Source of the DNA: Aphis gossypii
Lineage: Eukaryota; Arthropoda; Insecta; Hemiptera; Aphididae
Length of the DNA: 64,000 nt
Reading direction: 5' to 3'
Assembly: GCF_020184175.1 (NCBI RefSeq)
Contig: NC_065532.1
Location: 43,358,287 to 43,422,286 of the forward strand
How positions within the stretch are numbered: the stretch's first letter is position 1; the number at the start of each line of letters is the position of its first letter. Shown here in pieces: positions 40,201 to 52,695 of the stretch. Below the pieces are notes generated by a model that saw nothing but the letters and a program-made list of their open reading frames with translations, was not told the origin of the DNA and searched no databases. The position numbers and the translations under genes are program-made.

Positions 40201-43200
40201 ATGTTATTTTATGAGCTCTGAGATCCGTATACAATTATTATTGATTTCATCAAATTCAAACCCACATTATTAGTTTTTATAGTTTATTATTATTATTGTT
40301 TATTTGTTTAAAATTATATACCTACATATTATTCACTCACTTAAATTAATTTTCAAATAATCATTTGTATTGTCTGGTTTTAGTTTATGTTCATACAAAT
40401 AAATTATAAGCATAGCTGAATGATTGAGATTTTGCAGGAATTTTCAATGAATTTTACCCCTATAAACGCGTTACTCGTTAAAACAAATACACGCGTGGTA
40501 ATTACACGTGTTGTGTGATATTATTGCGATTCATTAAATAATTATATAGAGTCGGTTTGAAATAGTACAAACGAAAACTCTAAACAGCGTTAAATATTAA
40601 TAACCTCCGACTATCTATTATTTAACACGACTATGTGCGTATACGGCCGGCCGAGGGCGCGCGTACGTAACTATCGCGGCTAATGTGTATCTAATTAATT
40701 TCAGTCGGAACTACTGCACATGTTTTGTGATCAATATTATGCATTAATGATTCGATAAACCAGAGACGGTGGTGGAAGTGGTTTTGGCTGTGGCAGAAGT
40801 AGTGGTGGTGGCTGCGATGATAATGGTGGTTTTTGGTTGACGCCAACAGGCTGATGAGTAACATGCATCTAAAAATGTTTTCTAAGGATGCTCTCAGGAC
40901 AAGATTAACATTTCATCGTGTTATTGATTCAAAACACACAATGACACTACTGAATAAAATAGTGTATCGACACACTTTATGCGTCGCTAAAATACACGAC
41001 TGTAGGGTTTCGTTATAGTGTAATTCGCGAGGGCACTTTGAGAAAATTACGATAATATCGTAATATTCGACTATTGGCGCGAAAATGGTGGAAAATAGTT
41101 ATAACCGTTTGCCTTGGATTAAACAATATTATTTATTTAGCATTTTTAAAATTATAAACGAGTGGATAGTAACTGCGAATAGTTGCGAATAGTTGTGTAT
41201 TGATTGTATTATTTTATAGTGAATCGTATGTTTACAACAGTGTCCACGCATGATAACAAAGTAATTCGATTACGTTTTAAATTAATGTTATTTACCTACT
41301 TAATTTTTTCAACGTTTATATAGTTTTAATAAATTATATTGAAATAAAAACGAAAGTAAGAACAAATTACATTTTTGATTTTGGAGCATTGTCAGATACA
41401 ATAAGACGAAGGTGGGTAAAATAACCAAATGGGTATCGATCTGCTATAAAATAATATGTGTCGATTAGATCATTGTAGTAGATACTGTATTAAATTTGAA
41501 TTATATGTTTATCATTATCATTACATTATACAAAAAACGATTCCGAGCAGAGACAGTCTGTCAGATTATATTATTATACGAAGTATGTTTTTTGTTTTGT
41601 TTAATGATATTGATATTCAAGTAATATAATTCACTATTTTATTACGTTGGGTTGATTTAAGTTTAATCAAAAACACGCCATTCATAATGTTATTAACATT
41701 TAATTATTTTAACAGTATAATAATATGTATATTTACACCATAATATATTCATATCATTGTTATTACGTTTCAAGTCAATTTATACCACCTTACCGTAAGA
41801 AAGTGCGTGAGCGGTTAATGGTATTGTGTATAAAATAATTTACATGTTTTGAAAATGATAATATAACATATATTATAATAAAATGTATAATATCAAAAAG
41901 CTTTAAGTCTAAACGAATATTGTTTTTGAATTATAACCAAATAACTAACATTGTTATTCTTTGTTTGAATATGTATTTGAAAACCTTAACTTCAAATGCT
42001 TGTAAAAAAAATATATACTGATGTATCTTATATAGATTTAAACACCTAAAGGTGTTAACTGTTAAGTAATTAATATAAGAGTTATAATATGTACTTACTT
42101 AATTAGTCTTTGTATTTAATATGTTTAATTAACTACGTTGGATGATGGTTTCTTAAGTTCATAGAAAATAATGTATTTGCTCAACAACGGTATGTATCTG
42201 TTTTCAAATATTTTTCTATGAATATTTTTCGTGTAGGATAAAATACTCAAAGAGAAACCTTCGTAATAACTTTATAAATCTGAATATAGAGTTGGAATTG
42301 CGGTAGTTGATACTTTGAAGAGGTAATTTTTCGATTTTCTCTGTAGTAGCTACTAGTTCTGTTAACGTAAGGAGTATAATTTATATGTCGATAGTTGTCA
42401 AAAAGATTTTAAGAGAATACAAAATATCTATAAACATAATATTATAGGTTTGATAATAATAATAAAAAAAAAATAACTCCGTTAAGATAAGTTTTTTTTT
42501 TAAATGTACTATGATGAATCTCTTCCGGGTTTTTTTTTTCACTAATAATTATTTTTGTGTTTCAATTATTTTATACAAATATATTTTAATTTTGCACTAC
42601 ACTTATTTAGCACGCGTTAAATATTATTAAAAATTAAATTATTAGATAGTCAAAGTTATGTAATTATAATTAAAATATAATTAAAAACATTATTTACAAT
42701 ACAATGAATGTAAATTATAATTGAACAATAATAATTCAATAACAAATACAAACAAAATATGAAACCATCATTATAGAATGGAACTATATTGATATTAAAT
42801 TTGTTTCTATTTTAATTTAATACAATATTACGAGCCCATGAAACCTAAATCGTAATTAATTAAAACTGACAAAAGATTTTCTCATTTAACCCACAATTGT
42901 TGGAAAAATATTATTATAGTAATTATCGACTATTTGATTACTTTTCACAAATTGTTTGAAGAAACTGTTTACGTAGTTCATGCTGAAATATTATAAAAGT
43001 TCATAATGTAATATTAAATAAGTTATTTACTGCGTTGGTGTGATTATTGATTGAAATGCTATCGCTGCATCTAAACTCTAAATCGATTAGATCAAGTAAA
43101 TTTCAAAAATTGAATAAATTATAAAAGATAAACTCTCTTTTGCCATTTTTACAAAACTTGTAATATGTAATTTGGTTATAGTATTTCGTATGCATTTTGT

Positions 43201-44340
43201 ACTTTTTCATTTTAGATAACAATGTATCTTTTAATTTGTATTTGAGATAGTTTTATTCGTGTATTTTGTATTGTAAACACATCAAGTGATGTATTTTATC
43301 TACACCAAGACTCAAATTATAAAATCTTTAAATTTTCGAAAAATCATTCAATCATTGCCATTGTCTTAAGAAAAAAAAAATCAAAAAAAAAAAATGGTTT
43401 TCACATTTTAAGAAATAGTAAGAAGCCAAAATTATGATTTATTATTTTTCAAGTAGACAATTATCCCCTGCAATATAACTGTTTCATGACAGTTATCTTG
43501 AAATAAAAATTTGAAATCGATTGATGTGCCTAAAGCTACAAATCATAACGTCTAAAATACATTCAATAATGTCTTCCTTTAAATCACTTTAAATATTAAA
43601 AAATACCCGTTGACGCTTTTAAAAAAGCCTACGCTTATATTATAATATTATAATCATAACTATTAAATGTAGAGTATCCGCAATCATTATTATATCACGT
43701 CTTAATTATTCCCGTTATATTATTATCTATAACCTAAAATATGGTCAAGTTACCATCAAAGGGTCACAGCCACAAAATGATTAATTAATTGTTATTCAAA
43801 CAATAGGGGAAAAAACATGTATAGACGATCATTATTTCGGACGGTAACACATAACAATTATACTAATAACGTATTTTGTTTTAAACGATCGATTATTGAC
43901 TAATCACGATAATAATAATAATAATACTGTCGTTAATACATATAATTATAATATACTCGTGTAGAATTACATCACGATTACTGTGATACGTACATTGTCG
44001 TACGAATATATTACGCGATAATATTTGCCACACGCGTTTACAATTCACAGGTATTTCGTCGTCGATGCAGGTCGATCGGTAGTCGTTTTGTGGTGCGCGG
44101 GCGTGGGCGGCTATAGCCGGCGTAATGCGGATAGCTGATCTGTGTAGAAAACACTGTATTATATTATGTTTAATATATAATATTATAAAACGGTGTTTAA
44201 ACGTGACTTGTACCAGCTCCGGACTTCGACGGTCGAACGAAAACGCAATACAACGAGATTAGTTTTACTATATATATATATGTATATAAATGACGAGGAT
44301 GGGTTGTGGAGTAGAGAGAATTCGATTAATCACGTCACAC
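37291..44340. other. Intergenic region downstream of the ZP gene
   Basis: AT-rich with no recognised gene. GC-richer patches lie at about 37680-37930 (an arginine-rich minus-strand open stretch), 38990-39320 and 40640-41040. None shows a known protein motif. Repeat copy 2 lies at about 41448-41575. Confidence 0.55.
41448..41575 (+). repeat. Dispersed repeat, copy 2
   Basis: Counterpart of the copy at about 588-735, in the same orientation, about 41 kb away. The shared 3' block AAAAAACGATTCCGAGCAGA continues into GACAGTCTGTCAG. No terminal repeats or coding capacity are visible. Confidence 0.55.
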
Positions 44341-44357
44341 ACGCAAACAGAAAACGG

Positions 44358-44422
44358 TATATATAAGGACGTTGTACAGATATATATTTAGTCGGCTGCA
44401 ATATTTTTCGTGAGTGGGATCG
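44358..44422 (+). promoter_or_regulatory. Core promoter with TATA, Inr and DPE
   Basis: TATATATAAGG begins at 44358 (TATAAG at 44362). TTAGTC lies at 44388-44393 with predicted +1 A at 44390, 28 bp downstream of TATAAG; it matches five of six positions of the arthropod TCAKTY initiator. GGATCG at 44417-44422 is +28 to +33 and fits the downstream promoter element consensus. Possible first-exon donors are GTGAGT at 44410 and the GTGCAG near 44466. No coding exon recognised as its partner lies downstream in the window, so the gene may have a first intron that leaves the window. Confidence 0.5.
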
Positions 44423-47400
44423 CGCGTGGACATCGGACTTAATTGGTTCCAATCAATTGGATAGGTGCAGCAAGAATACGCAAGTTTAATAAAATATCAT
44501 GTATATTGCTATTTGATATTTTATACAAATGTCTTGTCGCGTAGGGCGAATTTCAAAAAATCGACGTAATCACGTTGTAAGCCGTGTCGATATACTTATA
44601 TTTTAACGAATGTACGAGATTTTGAATTATAACGCGATCTATAGTTATACAAACCAAACCTTGATATTTTTGTGATAATTTTTTTTCCTTAATTTTTGTG
44701 AGTTTACGATTATCGATAAATTTCGTCGAATAGTTTTCTATGACGTGAGAACGATTATGTAAAAATAAAACATTAAAGTTATTAAAACTTATTTTTATAG
44801 TTATTCCGCTTATCGATCTTTTCGTGCATTTCTCTTTTCAAATAACAATTAGTTTATTATATGTAATTCATAGATGTATAAAAAAACACACAGTTCTATT
44901 ATAAACTTGATTCCATCAACTTTGAAATTGACTCTATAATAGTGTATCGTACGTATATATATTATTATGTATATTAATACGAAATGTTCAGTCTAATCTC
45001 CAACTTCATAAAAACATTAGTATGATATATCACATAGTTTTAAAGTGTGGACGGTTCGTATAATATTATCTGTTTTTTTTTAATATCCGCTTTTAATTAA
45101 AATTTAATATTCCTTAACCCTTTTTAAATCCCGTTACAGTTCCATGATAATGAAAAAAGCTGAAAAATAAAAATAAATTCTTTTAAATTAATTTACAACT
45201 AACTAAAAACATATTTAATAATATATTCATAATTACACATTTTTGTCTATTAAAATTGTTGACCCTGAATAAATATCAAACAATCGTGTTTATATTGTTA
45301 TGAAATTTTTTTATTCAACGTATGTGAACAGTGGTTTCTGGTTTTTATAACATAATAATATTATCAAGTATAATTTTTATAAGTTGGACGGCGTGTCGTG
45401 TAGGCAATATAGGTACATAATTATTATAAAATAAATAAATAATAATAAACAATTATAAATTATATTGATTTGATATAATTATTTACTTGGCATCATTTTC
45501 CATAAGTATACTTTTGTAATTTTATCCTGTTAAGATTTTATCCTTAATATTCATGATAGTATGGAAAATTCATAAAATTATTATAGGGCTATAAATTACC
45601 ATTAGGGTTTTTTAAATTAATTGTAATTAATGATTTTAAATGATAAGTATAATTATTATGTGAGTGACATGACTGAAGTTATATCTCATAAAACACTTCC
45701 AAGAAAATACTTTACATTAATTACTCGGCATAATATTATTTATAATATATAATATATATGTGTATCCTCTTTCTACGTTTTTGTTAGCTCAAGATAACTC
45801 ATATCGTAGATGTGATAATATAATGAAACTTCTATTCAACAATACTGTCGTGGTTATAAACTTTTTTTGTTATTTATAAATGCTCTAATGTAATTCAATT
45901 TTAATGAAATCTTTGGGTTTATTTTTCTCCATTTCCCGTTTTATGAAGTTAATTATATTTTATAGACAATACAATTACGTGTGTTTGTTTTTTCGAAGCT
46001 GAGTACTCCAAAGAACGCGATACGATTTAAATGCCGTTTAGAATTTTGTGCATGTAAAATGGATTGTAGATTAATGGTTGCGACTTGAGAGCATTTTATT
46101 GTTCTAAAGAAAATTAATAATCGTCAACAATTATTGTAAAGAATAACTCATCCTTTTTCATGTTTAACCTTTTGAGAATATTAATAAAAATATATTTCAT
46201 ACTTTAATAAACAATAAAACAATTCCCTTCTACTTAAGTTTGTTATTATTATTATATACTATGTTTTGAGACTAAATTTCAATATTTAATATTAAATATG
46301 TATAAAAATGATACAGTATATAACGTAAACTTACATTCTTGAATGTAAATATATATTATATGTATATTTTAATATTGTATATATAAATGTATATACATTG
46401 CAGAGAGTCGTATATTTAAAGATGTATATTATGTACATAATATGCATAGGTATAGTAAATATATTTTTGTCTTTAATGCACTTTTATTACGTAATAAGTA
46501 TGAATCATATATAACTAATATGTTATATTATACTTTTAGTAAAGTATTTCCGAGATAAATCAAAATGTATTTAAGTTGATAATATTAATATTCATATATC
46601 TCATCAACGTATTATCTGGAAGTGAATTATTTAAAATTAATAATTTCTAGTGAAACGTATAATTTGCAGATAATAGTACATATAATATAGTACATACTAA
46701 TTAGTATTTAATCCTAATACAAAATATAATCTAGATAATAATACTGAAATGCATTTAATGTATAGAATATATTAATTTTGAAAAAGAAACAATGTATTTT
46801 CGACTATGATTATTGAATTTTTCTAGAAAATAAATGTATGTATATGATGTATACATGATAGGTACCCGTTACAATGATACACATTTACACTTTCTTGGAG
46901 TATGTATTATACAACGGATAGTTATGATTAGTTAATGAACATTACAAGTATAACCATCCACTTTAATAAACTTTTATCGTGAAAAACGACGCTAAAATTA
47001 ATTCAATTTTAATAGAAATTAGAACCATGTGGTGCGATGCTCAACACACAATTTTTTTTGATAAATATCCGTTAATTAATTTAAAACTTGAAAAAAAACC
47101 AACTATAGTATTTCATCAGTTAGATATTGTCAAAAACATACAATATTATTATTTTATCTCTATAATGTGCTTCACGCAACAAGGACGTTAATAATACCCG
47201 ATGGACATTTTTTTATTGCAGCTATTGAATAATGGATATAATAAAATGATGTAATAATACAAGACTAAATAATCCAAGAAAAATTCAATTTAATAAATAC
47301 ATAATTTTGTCGAGTTTTTTCGCTTACATTATTATGTACCTAGTACCTATTCGTGTTTGCGGCTGATAGGTAATTTTCATGCATTTATTTCTCTATTCGT

Positions 47401-47572
47401 GTAATTTCATATTATATAGCACGTTTATCATATTTATTTATTTATTTATTTGTATACAGCTGTAAATATTTCATACATAAAAAAAAAATTTTCTGAAACA
47501 ATACTTTTGAAAAACGAATTTAAGAATATTTAAAATATATTCCAGGACTTTCAGCAGTAAATAAATAAATAT

Positions 47573-47614
<42 letters not shown>

Positions 47615-49904
47615 TATATATAATATATTTATAGTTAATATACCATATAACGAAAAGAATAATCTTGTCAATGCGTGTTAATAATCGTTTACACTTAACG
47701 GTGGAGAGAAGAGTATTGGAAGTTATAATAGAATTTTATGTAGGTATATTATTTTACTTATTGGACGGATGATGGATGTTAAAAATAAGAAAATAGAGAG
47801 GTTTTCTCAAAATACGCTTTGTATACTGTTAGGTAAATAACATTAACGCAACTACGGAATTCCGATACGACTTAGCGTATCCACCATTTCAATTTCACAT
47901 AGAAACTGCTTCGCTACCGACGGGATACGACGCGCTGCGCAAGGCATTGATTTCCACTGAGTTTTATTTACACCGAAACAGCAATGGAATTTTTGAAGTA
48001 TCTCGACGACCATTATGGACATTCCTACACGTTTTCACGAGTAACGTTGCATGTATTATTTGGTCGTTTTTTGAGTAAAAAAAAAATACATAAAAAAGCA
48101 TGAAACACGTCATGTACTTATATTATTATGTAATACTTAGTTCGAGCAATTTTCTTTTTTGGACTTGTTCAATTGTTTTTCATTCTCAATCGTTTTTCTC
48201 GTAACTACTAATATAACGATAATATGTATGATTGTAACTTTGAATAAGAAGTTACATAAAAATAATAATAATAATAACGTTATAAAAAGAAATGTGTTAT
48301 ATTTTTTTTATATTTGTATAATACCGAGAATGTGGAGAAAATTATACTACCATAACTATATTGCAATATTATTTCTTACGCACAAAACGCTACTTGATGT
48401 TCGTTTTTCTTTTATAAACCAACAACAAACTCTATCATGAACGTAATTTAAAGAGTAAACCTTACTTTCGAGGCATGTCTAAAGTTATTTGAACGTTGAA
48501 AGTGCAAATTATGCACAGAAGAATAGCCAGTTTAAAAGAAAATCTTCGTTTATTGTCATAAACGGTTGTTTGTTGCGTGAAACGTGATAAAATTAACTAT
48601 GCTTATGGCAAGTCACTTTTTTTTTTTTTACTCGACGTTTCCGGATTTAGGGATTTTCCACCCTTATTCCCTCCCACTGGTGAATCGTCGATTTCCCTGT
48701 TATTCAACCACGCGGACAGAATCTTATGGCTTAAAGCTGTTTTAGGCCTAGAAATATGTTGACGCATCATAATCGTTTTAAGAAGCCATACATTGATTCT
48801 TGAATGATTATTGTATACCAGTTACGTGATAAAACCATAAGTTATTAGATCAAAACCATCTAATGTTCAAGAAAGTAAAGTTGACGAAGAGGAATAGGTA
48901 ACTCATAACTCAAAAGTATTGTTAAACGTCATATCAAGTTTTGCATATTATATAGGTATACCATTATTAATAAGCCACTGATTAAGTGATTTATAGGACT
49001 TGACATATTATGTTCATTGTGAGATTTTGGTGCTACATATTCGAGGCTGGTTATTATGTTAAAATGATTAATGTAACCTCTAACATTCGAGTAATGGACC
49101 ACGATAAGGAATATTATGATATATCTACTCGTACCTTAGACCGTATAGCTTTACAATACTTATACATACCGAATCACGATTGCTTGCCAGTAAAAATGAA
49201 GAAAAATATTTCGTTTTGGTCCCTTAAGTGCTGCACGTGAATCTGCCTATTTTCAATCGTAAGAAACCAAAATCGTTATTCTGTGTTGTTGGTGTATTCC
49301 AGATCCACCAGATCTATAGTTCAAAAAATGCATTAAAAAAATTTCACTGAAAAATGTATTTATTGATTAGTATTATAACACTTTCATCAATGTGAACAAT
49401 TTGTTATGTATATATTTTTATTTTTCGAAGGTAAATGAAGTTAACAATATAAGTTTTAGTTGTATAATATTAAACTGTTTATCAATGTAATAACATTATT
49501 GAAAAAATGAAAATAGTCGGAGTAATAGGGTGTAGGCACATTTACATTGAAGTTCTACGGTGCTCTTTTAAGAACCGAATACAGAATATGTAGGTAATTT
49601 TGTATATAATCACATTTATATTTATGTACAATATATTTTTTGTAACGTAATTATGTGTACATGTTATATACAAATTCAGTATTTCTTATGATATTATGTT
49701 TGTATGTTTGTAACGTGTATAATATTAGTATATAGATTACTATAAAGTTTTAAACTTATAAGTTACTGATAAAAATTGTAATTTAAATACATTTTAATAT
49801 ATGTAAAATTTTTTTCTTTTATTTATAAATGAGTACTTAAATTTATTTTTAAATTTTTGAATAACATTTTTATCAATCCTTAGTTTTTCTTCCATATTTA
49901 TTCA
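44423..49904. other. Noncoding region, possibly an intron of a + strand gene
   Basis: AT-rich with no recognised gene. A GC-balanced patch at 47833-48103 has two overlapping open frames. Further weak ORFs lie at 48159-48440, 48577-48762 and 49010-49240. Confidence 0.45.
47577..47628. repeat. (AT)n microsatellite
   Basis: A long AT run broken by two extra A insertions. Confidence 0.92.
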
Positions 49905-50305
49905 ATGCCGGCCTCTCTTATACCTATACTATATAAAACCAACCTCTTCGTGACTTATGCACCGCACTAGATAAATTAAGCATATTTTCATCGATTGTCC
50001 CAAATATCGAGGGCTCCGAGATTAAAAGATTAACTCAATATCCCATACAACCTCTGTGAATTTCTTACATCTATTCTAGAAACCATCATTCTGTTCAACC
50101 TTTTTTTTTATATCGATCGGAGTTATATTGTTTAATTTTAGCTACCATTATTTACCATAACTGCGTATTACTTGTTTTATACATCTGATATACACTTACA
50201 TTAATCTATGAATTTAAATATTGTAATGTATTAGATTTAGAAAATCCTAATAACCTGACTGTTGATTCGTATTTATAAATAAAAATGAAAAATAAAAAAA
50301 TACAA
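49905..50305 (+). mobile_element. Decayed 3' end of a non-LTR retrotransposon (LINE ORF2 C-terminus)
   Basis: From 49978 the reading K-H-I-F-I-D-C-P-K-Y-R-G-L-R-D matches the H-I-L-X2-C-P-X-Y-X3-R motif near the C-terminus of jockey-like LINE reverse transcriptases. A stop and frame change follow, and from 50034 another frame reads L-N-I-P-Y-N-L-C-E-F-L-T-S-I-L-E, the expected continuation. Upstream, a C-T-A-L-D-K stretch is a degraded zinc-knuckle region. The end at about 50270-50300 is an A-rich AAATAAAAATGAAAAATAAA tail, typical of LINE 3' ends. The element is 5' truncated and broken. Confidence 0.7.
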
Positions 50306-52659
50306 TACAATATTAAACTATTGTCTATAATATTATGTACATAACACGATAATACTATGCATAACACGTTTTTTATTGTGTATCAAAATATATATATATA
50401 ATATATATACTAAGAAAATATAATCTAATCTACTCTATACTTGCTCTGAATGTACTATACTAAATTCGAATTAGTTTTCGTGGTCTCTTCAACGCCATAT
50501 TATCGGTAAACGGTATATTGTTTATATTTCTTGACATCAAGTAGAATGTACCCATTATCATATAATACATTATATTTCTGGAGATCTCGTCAAATTTCTG
50601 TTTTTGTATGGTTCGATGGATATACACATTAAGGAGTTTTCCAAGTAGAATTTCGTTGTATAGTAATATGGATTATTTTTTCTCTTTTAAAATGTATATG
50701 CTACGTATTTATTGAATAATATTATTTGGAAACATAAACTACTTAATATAATACTATATTATATATTAATTTTTATTCTGTAAAAGTGCCAAGTATGCCC
50801 AACATTCTTCCTTATAGTCGATTAATTTAAATATTAAAATACCATATTATTATGTTGTTTATTTTACGTTCAAAGTGCCTCCCCTCCCCGTCACGAGAAT
50901 TTAATGATTGCAATTATTTCTGTTTAATGAAATGACAAGTTTTTTCTTTTTTATTGTAATTATTTTATATAGGTACTATGACAAATTTCATAAATGATTT
51001 GTAAAAGTGACCAATTAAAAATAGTGATTATTTTAAAAACGTTGATGATTCCGCATCACCACTTCATAATTGCATACTAATTTCATTAAATTGGTATATG
51101 TTTTTTGTTGAATAAATAATTTAATTTTGATTTAAAATTGGTGATCACTTCTTGGTATAAAATAAATTTAATGTAAATAAATAAATGAAACATTGGCTGT
51201 ATAATTATATATATAAATAAATTAACATTTTCATCAGTTATTTCAAATAATAATACAATAAGCTAATTTTTAATTTATTTTTGTTTTATTCATTTAACAG
51301 TTAACAAATATTTTAATATAGAAAAACAAGATTAATTTAAAATATTGTTGTCATACACAAAACTGTCGGAGTTATTACAAATTATTAGTAAACACTCGCG
51401 GGACTTGTCGTAAATTTTACGTAAAAATAGAATTCGAGCACGTGACAAAAATAATATACACCTTTTTTTTATTTCAAATCCTTAAATTGCAATAATACTT
51501 TGTCTGCTAATTTATACACGCATGTGTTTTATTTGTGAATTTAATAATTTTGAAACGTGAACTATACATAACGACACGTCTTTTTGCGCGTCGCAAATAA
51601 GCGACGGTGTTATAAATATAATATAGGAAATAGGAATAATTAATTTATACTATTGCTCTATAAATAATTTATACACACTATATATATATAATATTTACTG
51701 GTAAAAACAACTCAAGTGCCTAAGTATACTATTATTATTATAGAATGGGCCTACGGGTGGTGCGAAAACGACTGTTATTCTCACGTATGAAACGCAATTT
51801 AAATTTTTGACACTGACGTGAAGGCATTGCGCTGTGAGTAGTCCTTAAATCGCGCGCAACGATAATTTTCACGAATATGCGACCAAGGGCTGTCGGTTTT
51901 TTTTATTTTACAGTAAAAATATGAAGAAAAAAATATAAAACGTCATTTTTCAATATACGTAGTCGTGGTATTGGTGACCTGTCGAAAATGACCTTTGTTG
52001 CTATACGTATAATCAGGTACCTACGTTGTCGACATGTTTATAAGGTATAATATTATAATCCAATACTATGCATTCTAAATCTCAATACTTCATTGTTCCT
52101 AAAATTTCTTATGAACGATGTAATGTATATTTATTTTAACTTGAACGATTGGTGGATTATTTAAAGTTTCAATTTTATTTTTCAGTGTGATTTTGAGTTT
52201 CTCATATTATATACTTATTATTATTAGAATTGACCTTTTGTGTTTCCTACTTACCTATTCGTAGAAAACTCAACGGTTGTAAAATATCGGAGAAAATATA
52301 CGAGTTATCTAATTAGTTTACCAGCATAAGCTTTGAGCACTACAATTTAACATTTTTTTTTAAGCAATAACAAAACTCATTAAATAAAAAATAACTTCTT
52401 GCTGAGGTAGAAGTAACTTGTAGTAAATTATAATTAAAAACATTGCTTAAAGTAAAAAAAAAATAGTTACCTACATAATAATATAATTTGAATATTAACT
52501 TTTTACACTTTTGTACTTTTTTTTTTACTTTACTTAAACAATTTAAATCTTTTTACTAGTTCCTTTAATGTTCTGTTCTTCAAGTTTGATATTTTATTAT
52601 TTGGTCAAATTCGGTAGTAGTTGTTGTTTGTATTATATTGTAATGTAACTCTTGAAGTA

Positions 52660-52695
52660 TTTTTTTTTTTTTTTTTTTTGATGATGATGATGATT
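52660..52695. repeat. T20 run followed by (GAT)n
   Basis: Twenty T residues are directly followed by about five GAT units. Confidence 0.92.

Noticed and set aside
48159..48440. 93-codon + strand ORF
   Set aside because: It includes an AAT/AAC run giving poly-Asn and hydrophobic AT-driven codons. No family resemblance.
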